Source: an uncultured Collinsella sp. (lineage in GTDB: Bacteria > Actinomycetota > Coriobacteriia > Coriobacteriales > Coriobacteriaceae). Taken from it: 47,896 bases of DNA. The stretch is taken from the NCBI GenBank assembly GCA_902489945.1, contig CABUBZ010000005.1, positions 1-47,896 of the forward strand, given 5' to 3'. The notes below the pieces were generated by a model. That model made no database searches and had not been told where the DNA came from. It saw only the letters and a program-made list of their open reading frames with translations. Shown here one piece after another: positions 16,040 to 24,775 of this stretch; position 1 is the stretch's first letter, and each line of letters opens with the position of its first letter. The translations under genes and the position numbers were made by a program.

Positions 16040-16981
16040 ATGTCAGAATTCATTAGGCCTCAGGTTCAGGTCGAAGAGATCAACGAGACGTCTGCTCGTG
16101 TCTCCGTCGAGCCGCTCGAGCGTGGTTACGGCGATACGCTGGGTAACTCCCTTCGTCGCGTTCTTCTGTCCTCGCTCGAGGGTGCCGCCGTCGAGGCTAT
16201 TCAGATCGATGGTGCGCAGCACGAGTTCATGACCATCACTAACATGGTCGAGGATGTCACCGACATCGTCCTGAATGTCAAGGGTCTTGTCTTCAGGGCT
16301 CTCGGCACGACCGACGAGGCAACCGCCACCATCTCGGTTGACGGCCCCTGCGAGGTCACCGGTGCGGACTTCTTTATTCCGTCCGAGTTTGAGCTGGTCA
16401 ACCCCGAGCAGCACATCGCTACGCTCACCGAGGGTGGCCATCTCACCATGAGCATGCGCATCGGCTATGGCCGCGGCTATGTTTCTGGCGAGGCCAACAA
16501 GCGCGACAACGATCCCATCGGTGTGATCCACGTCGACTCGCTGTACTCGCCGGTTTCCCGTTGCGCCAAGCTCGTTGAGGCTTGCCGTGTCGGTCAGCAC
16601 ACCGACTACGACCGCCTTGTCCTCGAGATCGAGACCAACGGTTCCATCGCCCCGCGCGACGCCGTGGTCCAGGCTGCCAATATCATCAACCAGCATATGG
16701 CCGCCTTTATGAACCTTGCCGAGACCCCCGAGGTCGAGGAGGAGGCTTCGATCTTCGCTCCCGAGGTCACCAACGACAACGCCGAGCTGGACAAGCAGAT
16801 CGAGGATCTGGACCTTTCTGTCCGTTCCTACAACTGTCTTAAGCGCGCCAGCATTCACTCGGTCCGTCAGCTCGTTGAGTTCTCGGAGAACGATCTGCTC
16901 AACATCCGTAACTTCGGTGTTAAGTCGATCGAGGAAGTGAAGGACAAGCTTGAGTCCATGGGCCTGAGCCTGAAGGCTTAA
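16040..16981 (+). CDS. rpoA: RNA polymerase subunit alpha
   Basis: 313 residues, normal for alpha. The N-terminal dimerisation/assembly domain contains PLERGYGDTLGNSLRRVLLS. The C-terminal DNA- and activator-binding domain (from about residue 250) contains LDLSVRSYNCLKRASIHSV and ends GVKSIEEVKDKLESMGLSL. Confidence 0.97.
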   Translation: MSEFIRPQVQVEEINETSARVSVEPLERGYGDTLGNSLRRVLLSSLEGAAVEAIQIDGAQHEFMTITNMVEDVTDIVLNVKGLVFRALGTTDEATATISVDGPCEVTGADFFIPSEFELVNPEQHIATLTEGGHLTMSMRIGYGRGYVSGEANKRDNDPIGVIHVDSLYSPVSRCAKLVEACRVGQHTDYDRLVLEIETNGSIAPRDAVVQAANIINQHMAAFMNLAETPEVEEEASIFAPEVTNDNAELDKQIEDLDLSVRSYNCLKRASIHSVRQLVEFSENDLLNIRNFGVKSIEEVKDKLESMGLSLKA

Positions 16982-17011
16982 TGCTTCGCATATTTGAGGA
17001 GAAACTAGACC

Positions 17012-17479
17012 ATGCGTCACAACGTTAAGAAGGGCCTGAAGCTCGGCACCGATGCGAGCCACACCAAGGCCATGAAGAAGAGCCTTGCTAAGGCCCTCTT
17101 CGAGAACGACCGCATCAAGACCACCGAGACCCGCGCTAAGGCGCTGCGTTCGGTCGTCGACCCGATCATCACTTGGGCCAAGAAGGGCGACCTGCACTCT
17201 CGTCGTCTGTCTATCGCCAAGCTCGGCGATAAGCAGCTCGTTGCCGAGATTTTCGACAAGGCTGCTCAGGGCATGTGGCAGGACCGCAACGGCGGTTACA
17301 CCCGCATCATGAAGCTCGGCAACCGTAAGGGTGACAACGCTCCCATCGTTATCATGGAGCTCGTCACCGAGCCTTGCACGCCTAAGGCCAAGAAGGCTGC
17401 TCCGGCCCCCAAGAAGGCCGCTGCTCCCAAGAAGGTCGAGGCTGTCGAGGAGACTGCTGCCGAGGAGAGCGCTGAGTAG
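17012..17479 (+). CDS. rplQ: 50S ribosomal protein L17 with Ala/Lys-rich tail
   Basis: 155 residues. The first ~120 are normal L17 (MRHNVKKGLKLGTDASHTKAM, then TTETRAKALR). The last ~35 are an Ala/Lys/Pro/Glu-rich low-complexity tail, as in many actinobacterial L17 proteins. Last gene of the alpha operon, followed by a strong terminator. Confidence 0.96.
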   Translation: MRHNVKKGLKLGTDASHTKAMKKSLAKALFENDRIKTTETRAKALRSVVDPIITWAKKGDLHSRRLSIAKLGDKQLVAEIFDKAAQGMWQDRNGGYTRIMKLGNRKGDNAPIVIMELVTEPCTPKAKKAAPAPKKAAAPKKVEAVEETAAEESAE

Positions 17480-17505
17480 ACATTCCGTCTACATAGGCTA
17501 TATTC

Positions 17506-17536
17506 GAGGGGTACGTTCGCGTACCCCTCTTTTTTT
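17506..17536 (+). terminator. Terminator of the ribosomal protein operon
   Basis: GAGGGGTACG (17506-17515) and CGTACCCCTC (17520-17529) form a perfect 10-bp stem with a TTCG tetraloop, followed by seven T. Confidence 0.95.
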
Positions 17537-17571
17537 GTCGCGATACCGTTGCTTGTTTGTTGGGAGCGCCC

Positions 17572-18396
17572 ATGACTGCGCCGTCTGATTTCAATTCGAT
17601 TTCCGAGCTTGACGCCACACTCGTATTTCGCGTGGCCTATGATGGCTCGTCGTATAGCGGATTTGCCGAGCAGCCGGGACAGACGACGGTTGCGGGTGAG
17701 CTACGTCGAGCCATTGAGACGCTGCTTCGCCGCCCGATCGATCTGACGTGCGCGGGGCGTACCGATGCCGGCGTGCATGCCGTGGCTCAGTATGTCAGCG
17801 TGCCCGTAACGGACGCTGAGCTCGCTTGTACGCGCCGTAGGTGGCTGCGGGCTATGGATGCCCTGCTACCCAAAGATATCGCCATAAACGAGGTCTACAA
17901 GGCCCGTAAAGGTTTTTCTGCGCGTTTTGACGCGCGCTCCCGTACGTATACGTACCGTATTGCCGATCGAGATGCGCGCCCCGTGCTGTCCCGCGGTGCC
18001 GTGTGGTGGCATCGCTATCCTTTGGATGTTGAGGCTATGTCTGCTGCCTGCCCCGCACTGCTGGGCGAGCAGGACTTTAAAAGCTTTTGCAAGGTTGCTT
18101 CGGCCGTTGGCAAGCCCACGCATCGCTGCGTGATGCGTGCCGAGTTTGGCCATGAGGTTGCGTTTGGCGAGGACATCCTGACGTTTACCATCGAGGGCAA
18201 TGCGTTTCTGCATTCGATGGTCCGTACGATCGTGGGCACGCTTGTCGAGATTGGCATGCATCGCCGTGAACCCGAGTGGATGCGCGAGGTTATCGATGCT
18301 TGCGACCGTACCGCTGCGGGCCCCACGGCTCCTGCCTGCGGCCTTACGTTTATGGGCGTGGATTACGATCCCGCCGAGCTTGTCGTGCTCGACTAG
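17572..18396 (+). CDS. truA: tRNA pseudouridine(38-40) synthase TruA
   Basis: 274 residues. The catalytic aspartate lies in CAGRTDAGVHAVAQ, with FRVAYDGSSYSGF at the N-terminus and ARSRTYTYRI and FLHSMVRTIVGTLV downstream. The enzyme isomerises U38-U40 in the anticodon arm of tRNAs. ATG 17572 is preferred over TTG 17557 because TGGGAG precedes it. Position after rplQ is conserved in many bacteria, here beyond a terminator. Confidence 0.94.
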   Translation: MTAPSDFNSISELDATLVFRVAYDGSSYSGFAEQPGQTTVAGELRRAIETLLRRPIDLTCAGRTDAGVHAVAQYVSVPVTDAELACTRRRWLRAMDALLPKDIAINEVYKARKGFSARFDARSRTYTYRIADRDARPVLSRGAVWWHRYPLDVEAMSAACPALLGEQDFKSFCKVASAVGKPTHRCVMRAEFGHEVAFGEDILTFTIEGNAFLHSMVRTIVGTLVEIGMHRREPEWMREVIDACDRTAAGPTAPACGLTFMGVDYDPAELVVLD

Positions 18397-18557
18397 GGGA
18401 GGGCTCGACGCGTCGTGCGTCGACACCTTTCATCTGTGGGCTGCGCGTGTGCAACATCTGTTCTTGGCGTGCAATACAACCGGTGTCTCATTGCTTTTAT
18501 TGCCGGGGTGTACCATGAACCACGGTTTGATTCATTGCTGTCGAGAGGACGGAAAAT

Positions 18558-19598
18558 TTGGTTCGACGTGGCTCGCATCCGCGACTTTCGGTGATCCTTG
18601 TGGTAGAAGGTTCGCCCAGCTATGCGATGCGTGCGCTCGAGAGTATCCAGAACCAAGACCTCTACGATTTGCAGATTGTCGTTGTCTGTCGCGATGCTGC
18701 GCCCGGTGTGCGCCATTCGCTTCAAGTCGCTGCCGACAGGGACATCCATATTGATTTGATTGACGTCGAGGACGCGACGCGCGGCGCATGTCTTCGTGCC
18801 GGTTTTGCTGCCTCGCGCGGCTCTCAAATCATCGCCATGAACGTCGATGAGTGGTTTGCTCCGCAATCCCTTTCCAAGATGGTCGATATCGCGTGCGACA
18901 CTGCGGCAGACATAGTGTTCCCCACGGTGTCGCTCGACCGCTATGATGCACATCGAGAGCGCCATTCGCGCGTCTTGGATGCTGCCTCTATTGCCATAGA
19001 AGACGAGTCTTCTATGGTGACTGGGCTGCCCCAGTTGATTTTGGGCGGCCTAGTCGCTCAGACCTCTGGCGTGATGTATAGCCGTCCGCTGTTTGAGGCA
19101 TGCCTGTCGCGCGGCAAGGCGTACCGTACGGTTGAGTTTATGGCTTATGCGCTCTCGCAGGCACGATTCGTGTCCGGCTGCGGCGACGCTTGTTTCCACG
19201 CGGTGGCACCTAAGCTTACAGATGCCTTTGATCCCACCATGTATGCCAGGATATCCGATGACACTCGAGCGCTCGACGAGCTTGCGGACTCACTCTCGGA
19301 AGCAGATAGCGGTGGTCGGCTCAAGCTGGCAAGCCAAAAGTTCTACTTTGCCGGACTGGTCGCCTGCATCGAGAATTTGTGTCTGAGCCCGCATGGAGTG
19401 TCGTCAATCGAGCGTTCCGCCCGCATGCGTGATATGCTCGAGGCGCCTCGAACCCGTCAGATGGTCGCCGCGCTCAAGGATAACCATCGGGGACTTGGTC
19501 TGTTGTTTGGGCCGATCGCCAGCGCCAAGCCCGCGCGCTGCGTGATGTGTACGCATCTGGCAGCTTTTCTTAACCGGACGGGCGTAAAAACCGCCTAA
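18558..19598 (+). CDS. Glycosyltransferase family 2-like protein
   Basis: 346 residues. The N-terminal ~120 resemble GT-A glycosyltransferases: PRLSVILVVEGSPSYAMRAL, IQNQDLYDLQIVVVC and ARAGFAASRGSQIIAMNVDEWF-like spacing. The acceptor/metal DxD site is degenerate (NVDE rather than DxDD), so catalytic competence is uncertain. No transmembrane segments are obvious. The TTG start at 18558 is chosen from GAGAGGAC (18543-18550) and the onset of homology. It stands alone between truA and argR; substrate and product are unknown. Confidence 0.65.
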   Translation: MVRRGSHPRLSVILVVEGSPSYAMRALESIQNQDLYDLQIVVVCRDAAPGVRHSLQVAADRDIHIDLIDVEDATRGACLRAGFAASRGSQIIAMNVDEWFAPQSLSKMVDIACDTAADIVFPTVSLDRYDAHRERHSRVLDAASIAIEDESSMVTGLPQLILGGLVAQTSGVMYSRPLFEACLSRGKAYRTVEFMAYALSQARFVSGCGDACFHAVAPKLTDAFDPTMYARISDDTRALDELADSLSEADSGGRLKLASQKFYFAGLVACIENLCLSPHGVSSIERSARMRDMLEAPRTRQMVAALKDNHRGLGLLFGPIASAKPARCVMCTHLAAFLNRTGVKTA

Positions 19599-19604
19599 AC
19601 GGCT

Positions 19605-19642
19605 CATTTCGAAACAAATTTGCATAGAATTGTTTCGAAATG
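19605..19642. promoter_or_regulatory. Perfect 13-bp inverted repeat upstream of argR
   Basis: CATTTCGAAACAA (19605-19617) and TTGTTTCGAAATG (19630-19642), 12 bases apart. Each arm contains a TTTCGAAA palindrome, 26 bp apart. There is no T run, so an operator for a dimeric regulator is more likely than a terminator. Confidence 0.6.
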
Positions 19643-19682
19643 CGTTCTTATACACAAAAGCCTTCAAATAGCGTTAAACTAT

Positions 19683-19697
19683 TCAATCACTGATTGA
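19683..19697. promoter_or_regulatory. Palindromic operator candidate of argR
   Basis: TCAATCACTGATTGA is a perfect 15-bp palindrome, 19 bases before the argR ribosome site and directly after a possible -10 TAAACT (19675-19680). Its place suggests repression of argR, possibly by ArgR itself; it is only loosely like an E. coli ARG box. Confidence 0.5.
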
Positions 19698-19730
19698 TTG
19701 TCTCCGCCATCTTTTGGAGAGAGGGTTTGT

Positions 19731-20168
19731 ATGGCTAAAAAACGCAATGGGCGCCAGGATGCCATTAGAGATATTGTGCGCAATAAGGACGTCCGCACGC
19801 AGCGCGTGCTGGTCGATGAGCTCCGCGCTATGGGCTTTGATTGCACGCAGGCGACCGTCTCTCGCGATATTGCCGATATGGGGCTGCGTAAGCTCCCTGA
19901 GGGCATCTATGTTCTGGCAGAGGACCTGCACCTGCAGCGTATGGTTTCCGAGCTCGTAACGGGCGTTCTGCGCACCGATAATCTGGTTATGATCAAGGCT
20001 CAGCCTGGCACGGCTTCCGGCATCGCCGCCGCCGTTGATGCGGCAGAGCTGCCCGATGTGCTTGGCTCGCTTGCCGGCAACGATACGATTTTGGTTATTG
20101 CCCAGACGGCCGAGGACGGCGAGCGTCTCGAGGCGCTGATCAATAAGCTGAGCAATTCTCGCAAGTAG
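19731..20168 (+). CDS. argR: Arginine repressor ArgR
   Basis: 145 residues, normal ArgR/AhrC size. The N-terminal winged helix contains DCTQATVSRDIADMGLRK (recognition helix SQATVSRD-like). The C-terminal arginine-binding/hexamerisation domain contains GTASGIAAAVDAAELPDVLG and GNDTILVIA. ATG 19731 follows GGAGAGAGGG. No arginine biosynthesis gene is next to it, but the carbamoyl-phosphate genes at the window start are potential targets by general knowledge of ArgR. Two palindromes lie upstream. Confidence 0.94.
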   Translation: MAKKRNGRQDAIRDIVRNKDVRTQRVLVDELRAMGFDCTQATVSRDIADMGLRKLPEGIYVLAEDLHLQRMVSELVTGVLRTDNLVMIKAQPGTASGIAAAVDAAELPDVLGSLAGNDTILVIAQTAEDGERLEALINKLSNSRK

Positions 20169-20219
20169 GCGTGCGGGTCGTGCGCTCGGCCCTGCGCGCG
20201 CTGACATAGTTGCCTGTAA

Positions 20220-20252
20220 GGGGGTATCGACGATGGTCGGTACCCCCTTTTT
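20220..20252 (+). terminator. Terminator of argR
   Basis: GGGGGTATCGAC (20220-20231) pairs with GTCGGTACCCCC (20236-20247) in a 12-bp stem with one G-T pair and a GATG loop, followed by five T. Confidence 0.92.
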
Positions 20253-20290
20253 GTTTGCCGGTATAGAGACCGCCTGCCAGGTCGCTTTAA

Positions 20291-20332
20291 ACTAAAAGGC
20301 CCCCGAGCAGTTGAATAAGCTGTTCGGGGGCC
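20291..20332 (-). terminator. Terminator of the PBP gene
   Basis: GGCCCCCGAGCAG (20298-20310) and CTGTTCGGGGGCC (20320-20332) form a 13-bp stem. On the minus strand it is followed by TTTTAGTTT, so it terminates the transcript of the PBP gene coming from the right. Confidence 0.88.
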
Positions 20333-20356
20333 TTGTTGCTTATGGCCGGATGATTT

Positions 20357-22558
20357 CTAGCCGACCGTATCGTCAGGCGTGGGCGAGGGGTCGGGAGTGG
20401 GCGTGGGCGTAGGCGTGCCGCCATCGCCGCCGGTCGAACCACCGGTGGAGCCGCCCGTCGAGCCACCGGTCGTACCGGTGCCGCCGGTGGTGTCGCCGCC
20501 CGTGGTCTCGGTGGTCGTGGTCGTCGTGGTAGTCGTTGTAGTGGTGGTTTCCTCTTCGTCCTCGTTCTCGTCCTTGTCCTTGTCGTCGTTCTCCGTCTTC
20601 TTGGTGTTGTTGGTGCCGTAGAACTTCCAGACGCTGTTGTTCTTATAGGTGGGCGCCGTTCCGGTCGCAAACTCCTCGCGCTCGGTACCGGTCAGAACGG
20701 TGTTCATAAACCGCTTAAAGACAGGCAGGTTGGTGCTGTCGCCCAGCAGGTCTGTGCCGTATTTTTGGATGGGGATCTCGCCCGCGGAATAGCCGGTCCA
20801 CAGGGCGCACGCCAGCTGCGGGGTATAGCCGCAGAACCACAGGTTGGTGGTGTTGTCGGTGGTGCCCGTTTTGCCGGCATAGGGCTGGTTGACGCTCAGG
20901 GCACCGGCAGCACCCGTACCGCCGCCCTGCATGACGCCGGACAGAACATCGGTGACCGCGGCGGCCTCGCCCTCGGTAAGCACCTGTGAGGGATTGTCGG
21001 TGTGCTGGTACAGCACCGAACCGGTACGAGAGTCAATCTCGGTGATGGCGATCGGCTGGCGATAGTAGCCGCCGTTGGCAAACGTCGCGTAGGCGGCGGC
21101 CATCTCGAGCGGCGAGATCGAGCCGGTGCCGAGGGTCATGACGGGAACGTCCTCGATGTTGTCCTTAGCGGGATCGATGCCGAGCTTTTTGACGAGCGAG
21201 ATGATCTTGCTGTTGCCGACGGCTTCCGCCACCTGGATGTAGCCGGTGTTGGAGGAGTATGCCGTCGCCTGTTTAAGCGTGATGTTGCCATAGCTATGGT
21301 TGGCGTAGTTTTGGACCTCGGTCGTGGTGCCCTTGGCCTTGAGCGGCGAGTTGCAGTTGAGGGTGACGTTGGGGTTCATGCCGTTTTGGATGGCAGTTGC
21401 CAGCGTAAAGGCCTTAAAGGTGGAGCCGACGGGACGCTTGGCCGTGGCATGGTTTACGTGGTTCTCGTCGGCGTTGTAGTCGTAGCCGCCCACCATGCAC
21501 TTGATGTAGCCGGTCTTGGGGTCGACGACGACCATGCCCATGTCCAGGCCGTCGAGCGAGAGCGTGTCGAGCTGCTCTCGGACGGCATTCTCTGCCACCT
21601 GCTGCATCGTGGGGTCGATGGTGGTCTTGACGGTCAGGCCGCCCTTAAAGAGCACGTCGGTCGAGAACTCCTGCTCCAGCAGCTGCTTAACATAGGCGAC
21701 AAAGTAGGGCTGCGAGTATACGTCGACGCCGCTGCCCGAAATCTCGGTCACGTTGAGGGTGATGGGCTCGGCCTGTGCGGCATCGTGTTCCTCCTGCGTA
21801 ATGTGGCCCAGGCGCAACATGTTGTCGAGGACCTTGTTGCGGCGAGACAGTGCCAGATCGGGATTGACCGTGGGGTCGTACTGCGAGGGCGAGTTGGGAA
21901 GGCCGATGAGCAGCGCGGCCTCGCTGAGGGTGAGGTCGGCGGCGCTCTTGGACAGATAGGTCTCGGCTGCGGCCTCGATGCCGTAGGCGCCGTGGCCGTA
22001 ATAGATGGTGTTGAGGTACATCATGAGGATCTCGTCTTTGGAGTACATGTCCTCCATCTTGATGGCGATGTAGGCCTCGCGCACCTTACGCTCAATGGTC
22101 GAGTCGAACTGCTCCTCCTGCAGGATGGTGTTGCGCACAAGCTGCTGGGTGATAGTCGAGGCGCCTTCGTGCCCGCCGCCGAGGGTTGCCACCGCAGCAC
22201 GCGCGATACCCCACAGGTCGATGCCGCCGTGCTTGTAGAAGCGCTCGTCCTCGACGTCAACGGTGCCCTGCAGCACGTAGGGGGAGACCTCGTCCTTGGT
22301 GATGGACTTGCGGTTTTGCGTGTAGAAGCTCGCGATCTTGTTGCCGTTGCAGTCGACGATCTCGGTGGGCTCGCTCACCAGATACGCGTTGGCGTCGGTG
22401 TAGTCGGGCAGATCGGACAGCCAGCGGTTGACGTTGCCGACCATGCCGATGCCAAACGCCACGCCCGCGATCAGCAGAAAGCCCAAAAACGAGAGCAGGA
22501 TTATGGGCAGGGCGTGCGTCTTTGAACGGCTGTGTCCCTGTCGTTGGCGAGGACCCAT
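20357..22558 (-). CDS. Class A penicillin-binding protein (PBP1a type) with Thr/Gly-rich tail
   Basis: 733 residues, bifunctional peptidoglycan synthase. One membrane anchor (PIILLSFLGFLLIAGVAFGI) follows a short basic cytoplasmic tail. The GT51 glycosyltransferase domain contains VDVEDERFYKHGGID and ASTITQQLVRNT. The transpeptidase has the SxxK serine in VGSTFKAFTLA, SSN in YSSNTGYIQ and the KTG box in AGKTGTTDNT. The last ~75 residues are low complexity: an acidic/Lys stretch, a run of 13 Thr, TGG/TGS repeats, then PTPTPTPDPSP, a likely wall-spanning tail. ATG 22558 is chosen because GGAGG stands 8 bases before it; the frame is open further upstream without a good start. Confidence 0.93.
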   Translation of the reverse strand: MGPRQRQGHSRSKTHALPIILLSFLGFLLIAGVAFGIGMVGNVNRWLSDLPDYTDANAYLVSEPTEIVDCNGNKIASFYTQNRKSITKDEVSPYVLQGTVDVEDERFYKHGGIDLWGIARAAVATLGGGHEGASTITQQLVRNTILQEEQFDSTIERKVREAYIAIKMEDMYSKDEILMMYLNTIYYGHGAYGIEAAAETYLSKSAADLTLSEAALLIGLPNSPSQYDPTVNPDLALSRRNKVLDNMLRLGHITQEEHDAAQAEPITLNVTEISGSGVDVYSQPYFVAYVKQLLEQEFSTDVLFKGGLTVKTTIDPTMQQVAENAVREQLDTLSLDGLDMGMVVVDPKTGYIKCMVGGYDYNADENHVNHATAKRPVGSTFKAFTLATAIQNGMNPNVTLNCNSPLKAKGTTTEVQNYANHSYGNITLKQATAYSSNTGYIQVAEAVGNSKIISLVKKLGIDPAKDNIEDVPVMTLGTGSISPLEMAAAYATFANGGYYRQPIAITEIDSRTGSVLYQHTDNPSQVLTEGEAAAVTDVLSGVMQGGGTGAAGALSVNQPYAGKTGTTDNTTNLWFCGYTPQLACALWTGYSAGEIPIQKYGTDLLGDSTNLPVFKRFMNTVLTGTEREEFATGTAPTYKNNSVWKFYGTNNTKKTENDDKDKDENEDEEETTTTTTTTTTTTTETTGGDTTGGTGTTGGSTGGSTGGSTGGDGGTPTPTPTPDPSPTPDDTVG

Positions 22559-22720
22559 ATATTGACCTCCAGGTATGTCGTGCCGGACGGTGGATGTGCC
22601 GTCGGGGCAGGATGGACATAAGTTATTACACGATAAACCAAACGGGGCGCGCGAGGCCTCGTGTATGCTGGAAGACGGCATTTTTCAGAGTGAATGCATA
22701 CCTTGGTAAGGAGTTTGCCG

Positions 22721-24679
22721 ATGGCGATTCGGGCGATGGGGCCGAGCGGACAATACGAGACTGGATTGGATGTTGTCAGTGCGGCGCTGCCCGAGCTGCT
22801 GGCGCCGGCGGGCGGACTCGACCAGATGCTTGCGGCTATCGCCGCGGGTGCCGATGCCATCTATGCGGGGTTGGGCGGCTTTAACGCCCGTGTGAGCGCC
22901 CACGGCTTTACGGATGACGAGTTTGCGCGCGGCTGCGCCGTGGCGCATGCCCATGGCGTGCGTGTATACGTGACGCTCAACGTGTTCGTGCTTGACGATG
23001 AGTTGTCCGACGCGGTGGCGTTGGGAGCTCATGCACTGGAGCTGGGCGCCGATGCTCTGATTGTCGCCGATGCCGGGTTGGCCTGCGCGCTGAGCGCGGC
23101 GATTCCCGGGGTCGAGATTCACCTGTCCACGCAGGCGGGCGTTCACAGCGAAGGCGCCGTGCGGCTTGCCGCCGATGAGCTGGGGGTCGAGCGCGTGACG
23201 ACGGCACGCGAGCTGACGGTCGACGAGATTGCGGCGCTATGTGCCACGGGCGTGCCCATCGAGGTATTCTGCCACGGTGCGATTTGCATCGGCTATTCGG
23301 GGGCGTGCGAGTTTTCGGCCCTGCGGCGTGGGCGCTCGGCGATGCGCGGCGACTGCACGCAGCCGTGCCGTCTGGCGTACGACCTGGTGGACGAGGCGGG
23401 ACAGAGCGTTGTCGCCGTCGAGGGAGATCGCCTGCTGTGCCCGCGCGACTATCTGGGTATTGCACATCTGCCTGAGCTTGTAGATGCCGGCGTGGCGTCG
23501 CTCAAGATCGAGGGGCGCATGAAGAACCCCGATTACGTATTCAACGTGGTGCGGGTGTGGCGCCGGGCACTCGATATGCTGCGCGACGGCGCGTGGGACC
23601 CCGGTGCCGTGGAAGAGCTTGAGCGCGAGCTGGGAAGGTCGTTTAACCGTGGGTTTACCGATGCGTACCTGCGAGGGCGTTCGGGTGCCGAGCTGATGAG
23701 CTTTGAGCGCGCAATTAACCAGGGCGTGCGCGTGGGGCGCTTGGTCGCTGTGGGCCACGAAGAGGTGACCGTTGAGCTCGACGCCGCCGTGGCGGCGGGT
23801 GACACGCTCGAGATTCGGTTTTATCCGGGTGTCGACGCGCGTCCCGATGTGCCCAAGCGCTGGCCGCAGGTGCCCTGCCCGGTGGATGCCGCAGCGGGGA
23901 AGCGCGTCGTCGTGCATTGCAAGCGTAAGGTGGACACGGGCTGCGAGGTGTACCTGATTCGCAGCGCCGGTGTGTTGGATCAGACGGCGGCGGTGTTGGA
24001 GCGCATGCGGGCCGAGGCGGATGCGATTGCGCCCGCTGCGCACGCCGTTGAGGTGCTGCCCTTTGAGGGCGTTGCGGTGGATGGCGGTGCGTCGACGGAG
24101 TCGGTGGAGTGCGCGGTTCCCACTCGCATGGTTTTTGCTTGGCAGCTGATGGATGCCGACCCGCGCGGAGAACTCGATTTGTCCGACGCCGTTGTGGTGC
24201 TTGACGAGGTGTGCCGCACGGGTGACGCTGACCGGACTCGCTCACTGATGCAGCGTGCCGGGCGCGTCGTCTGCCGCAACCTGGGACAGGTGGTGATCGC
24301 TCGCGAGCTGGGCGTGACGTTTGACGTGGCGGCGCCGGTGTTCTGCGCGAATCGGGCCACGCTTGCCTGGCTGCGCGGACTCGGTGTGGGGCGGGTGTAC
24401 TTGCCGGCCGAGTTGCTCGGCAATGATGCGGAGCGTATTGCCGAACTGGCTGCTGAGCCCGGCGTCTTGGGTCCGGTCGACGCCGACCGCCCTGAGCTTA
24501 TGGTGTGCGAGCACTGCCTGCTGACCGCCGAGGGTACCTGTGCCACCGATGCAACGGGGCAGGTCCATTGTCGTGACTGCCAACGCCGTCGGCAGATGCG
24601 CTACCTAGTCGAGCGCGACGGCACGCGTCTGCCGGTCGCTGTCGACGCATGCGGCAGGACGAGGATTTTCCTATCGTAG
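22721..24679 (+). CDS. U32 family peptidase (collagenase-like)
   Basis: 652 residues. The N-terminal U32 region reads LPELLAPAGGLDQMLAAIAA, ADAIYAGLGGFNAR, VYVTLNVFVLDDEL and HLSTQAGVHS. The family signature region is EVFCHGAICIGYSGACEFS followed by RGDCTQPCRL. Near the C-terminus there is a cysteine cluster (CEHCLLTAEGTC, then CRDCQRR) resembling a metal or Fe-S site. U32 proteins include PrtC-like peptidases and RlhA-type RNA hydroxylation factors; the long form with a C-terminal Cys cluster fits either, so function is left open. ATG 22721 is used because AAGGAG (22708-22713) precedes it. Divergent from the PBP gene. Confidence 0.88.
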   Translation: MAIRAMGPSGQYETGLDVVSAALPELLAPAGGLDQMLAAIAAGADAIYAGLGGFNARVSAHGFTDDEFARGCAVAHAHGVRVYVTLNVFVLDDELSDAVALGAHALELGADALIVADAGLACALSAAIPGVEIHLSTQAGVHSEGAVRLAADELGVERVTTARELTVDEIAALCATGVPIEVFCHGAICIGYSGACEFSALRRGRSAMRGDCTQPCRLAYDLVDEAGQSVVAVEGDRLLCPRDYLGIAHLPELVDAGVASLKIEGRMKNPDYVFNVVRVWRRALDMLRDGAWDPGAVEELERELGRSFNRGFTDAYLRGRSGAELMSFERAINQGVRVGRLVAVGHEEVTVELDAAVAAGDTLEIRFYPGVDARPDVPKRWPQVPCPVDAAAGKRVVVHCKRKVDTGCEVYLIRSAGVLDQTAAVLERMRAEADAIAPAAHAVEVLPFEGVAVDGGASTESVECAVPTRMVFAWQLMDADPRGELDLSDAVVVLDEVCRTGDADRTRSLMQRAGRVVCRNLGQVVIARELGVTFDVAAPVFCANRATLAWLRGLGVGRVYLPAELLGNDAERIAELAAEPGVLGPVDADRPELMVCEHCLLTAEGTCATDATGQVHCRDCQRRRQMRYLVERDGTRLPVAVDACGRTRIFLS

Positions 24680-24775
24680 GTGCCGCGTCGCGTCAGTTTG
24701 TTATCATATGAGAGTTTATGGACTTCCAGCACCGCCGTATCCGGTGAGGGTGCTATAGCAAAAGGAGGATACCCA

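Noticed and set aside
20453..20550. Repetitive stretch in the PBP gene as a possible CRISPR or VNTR locus
   Set aside because: It encodes the in-frame Gly/Ser/Thr and poly-Thr tail; units are short and coding, with no spacers.
21002..22525. Plus-strand frame opposite the PBP gene
   Set aside because: Shadow of a well-supported class A PBP; its product has no motifs and only Gly/Val/Asp-rich composition.
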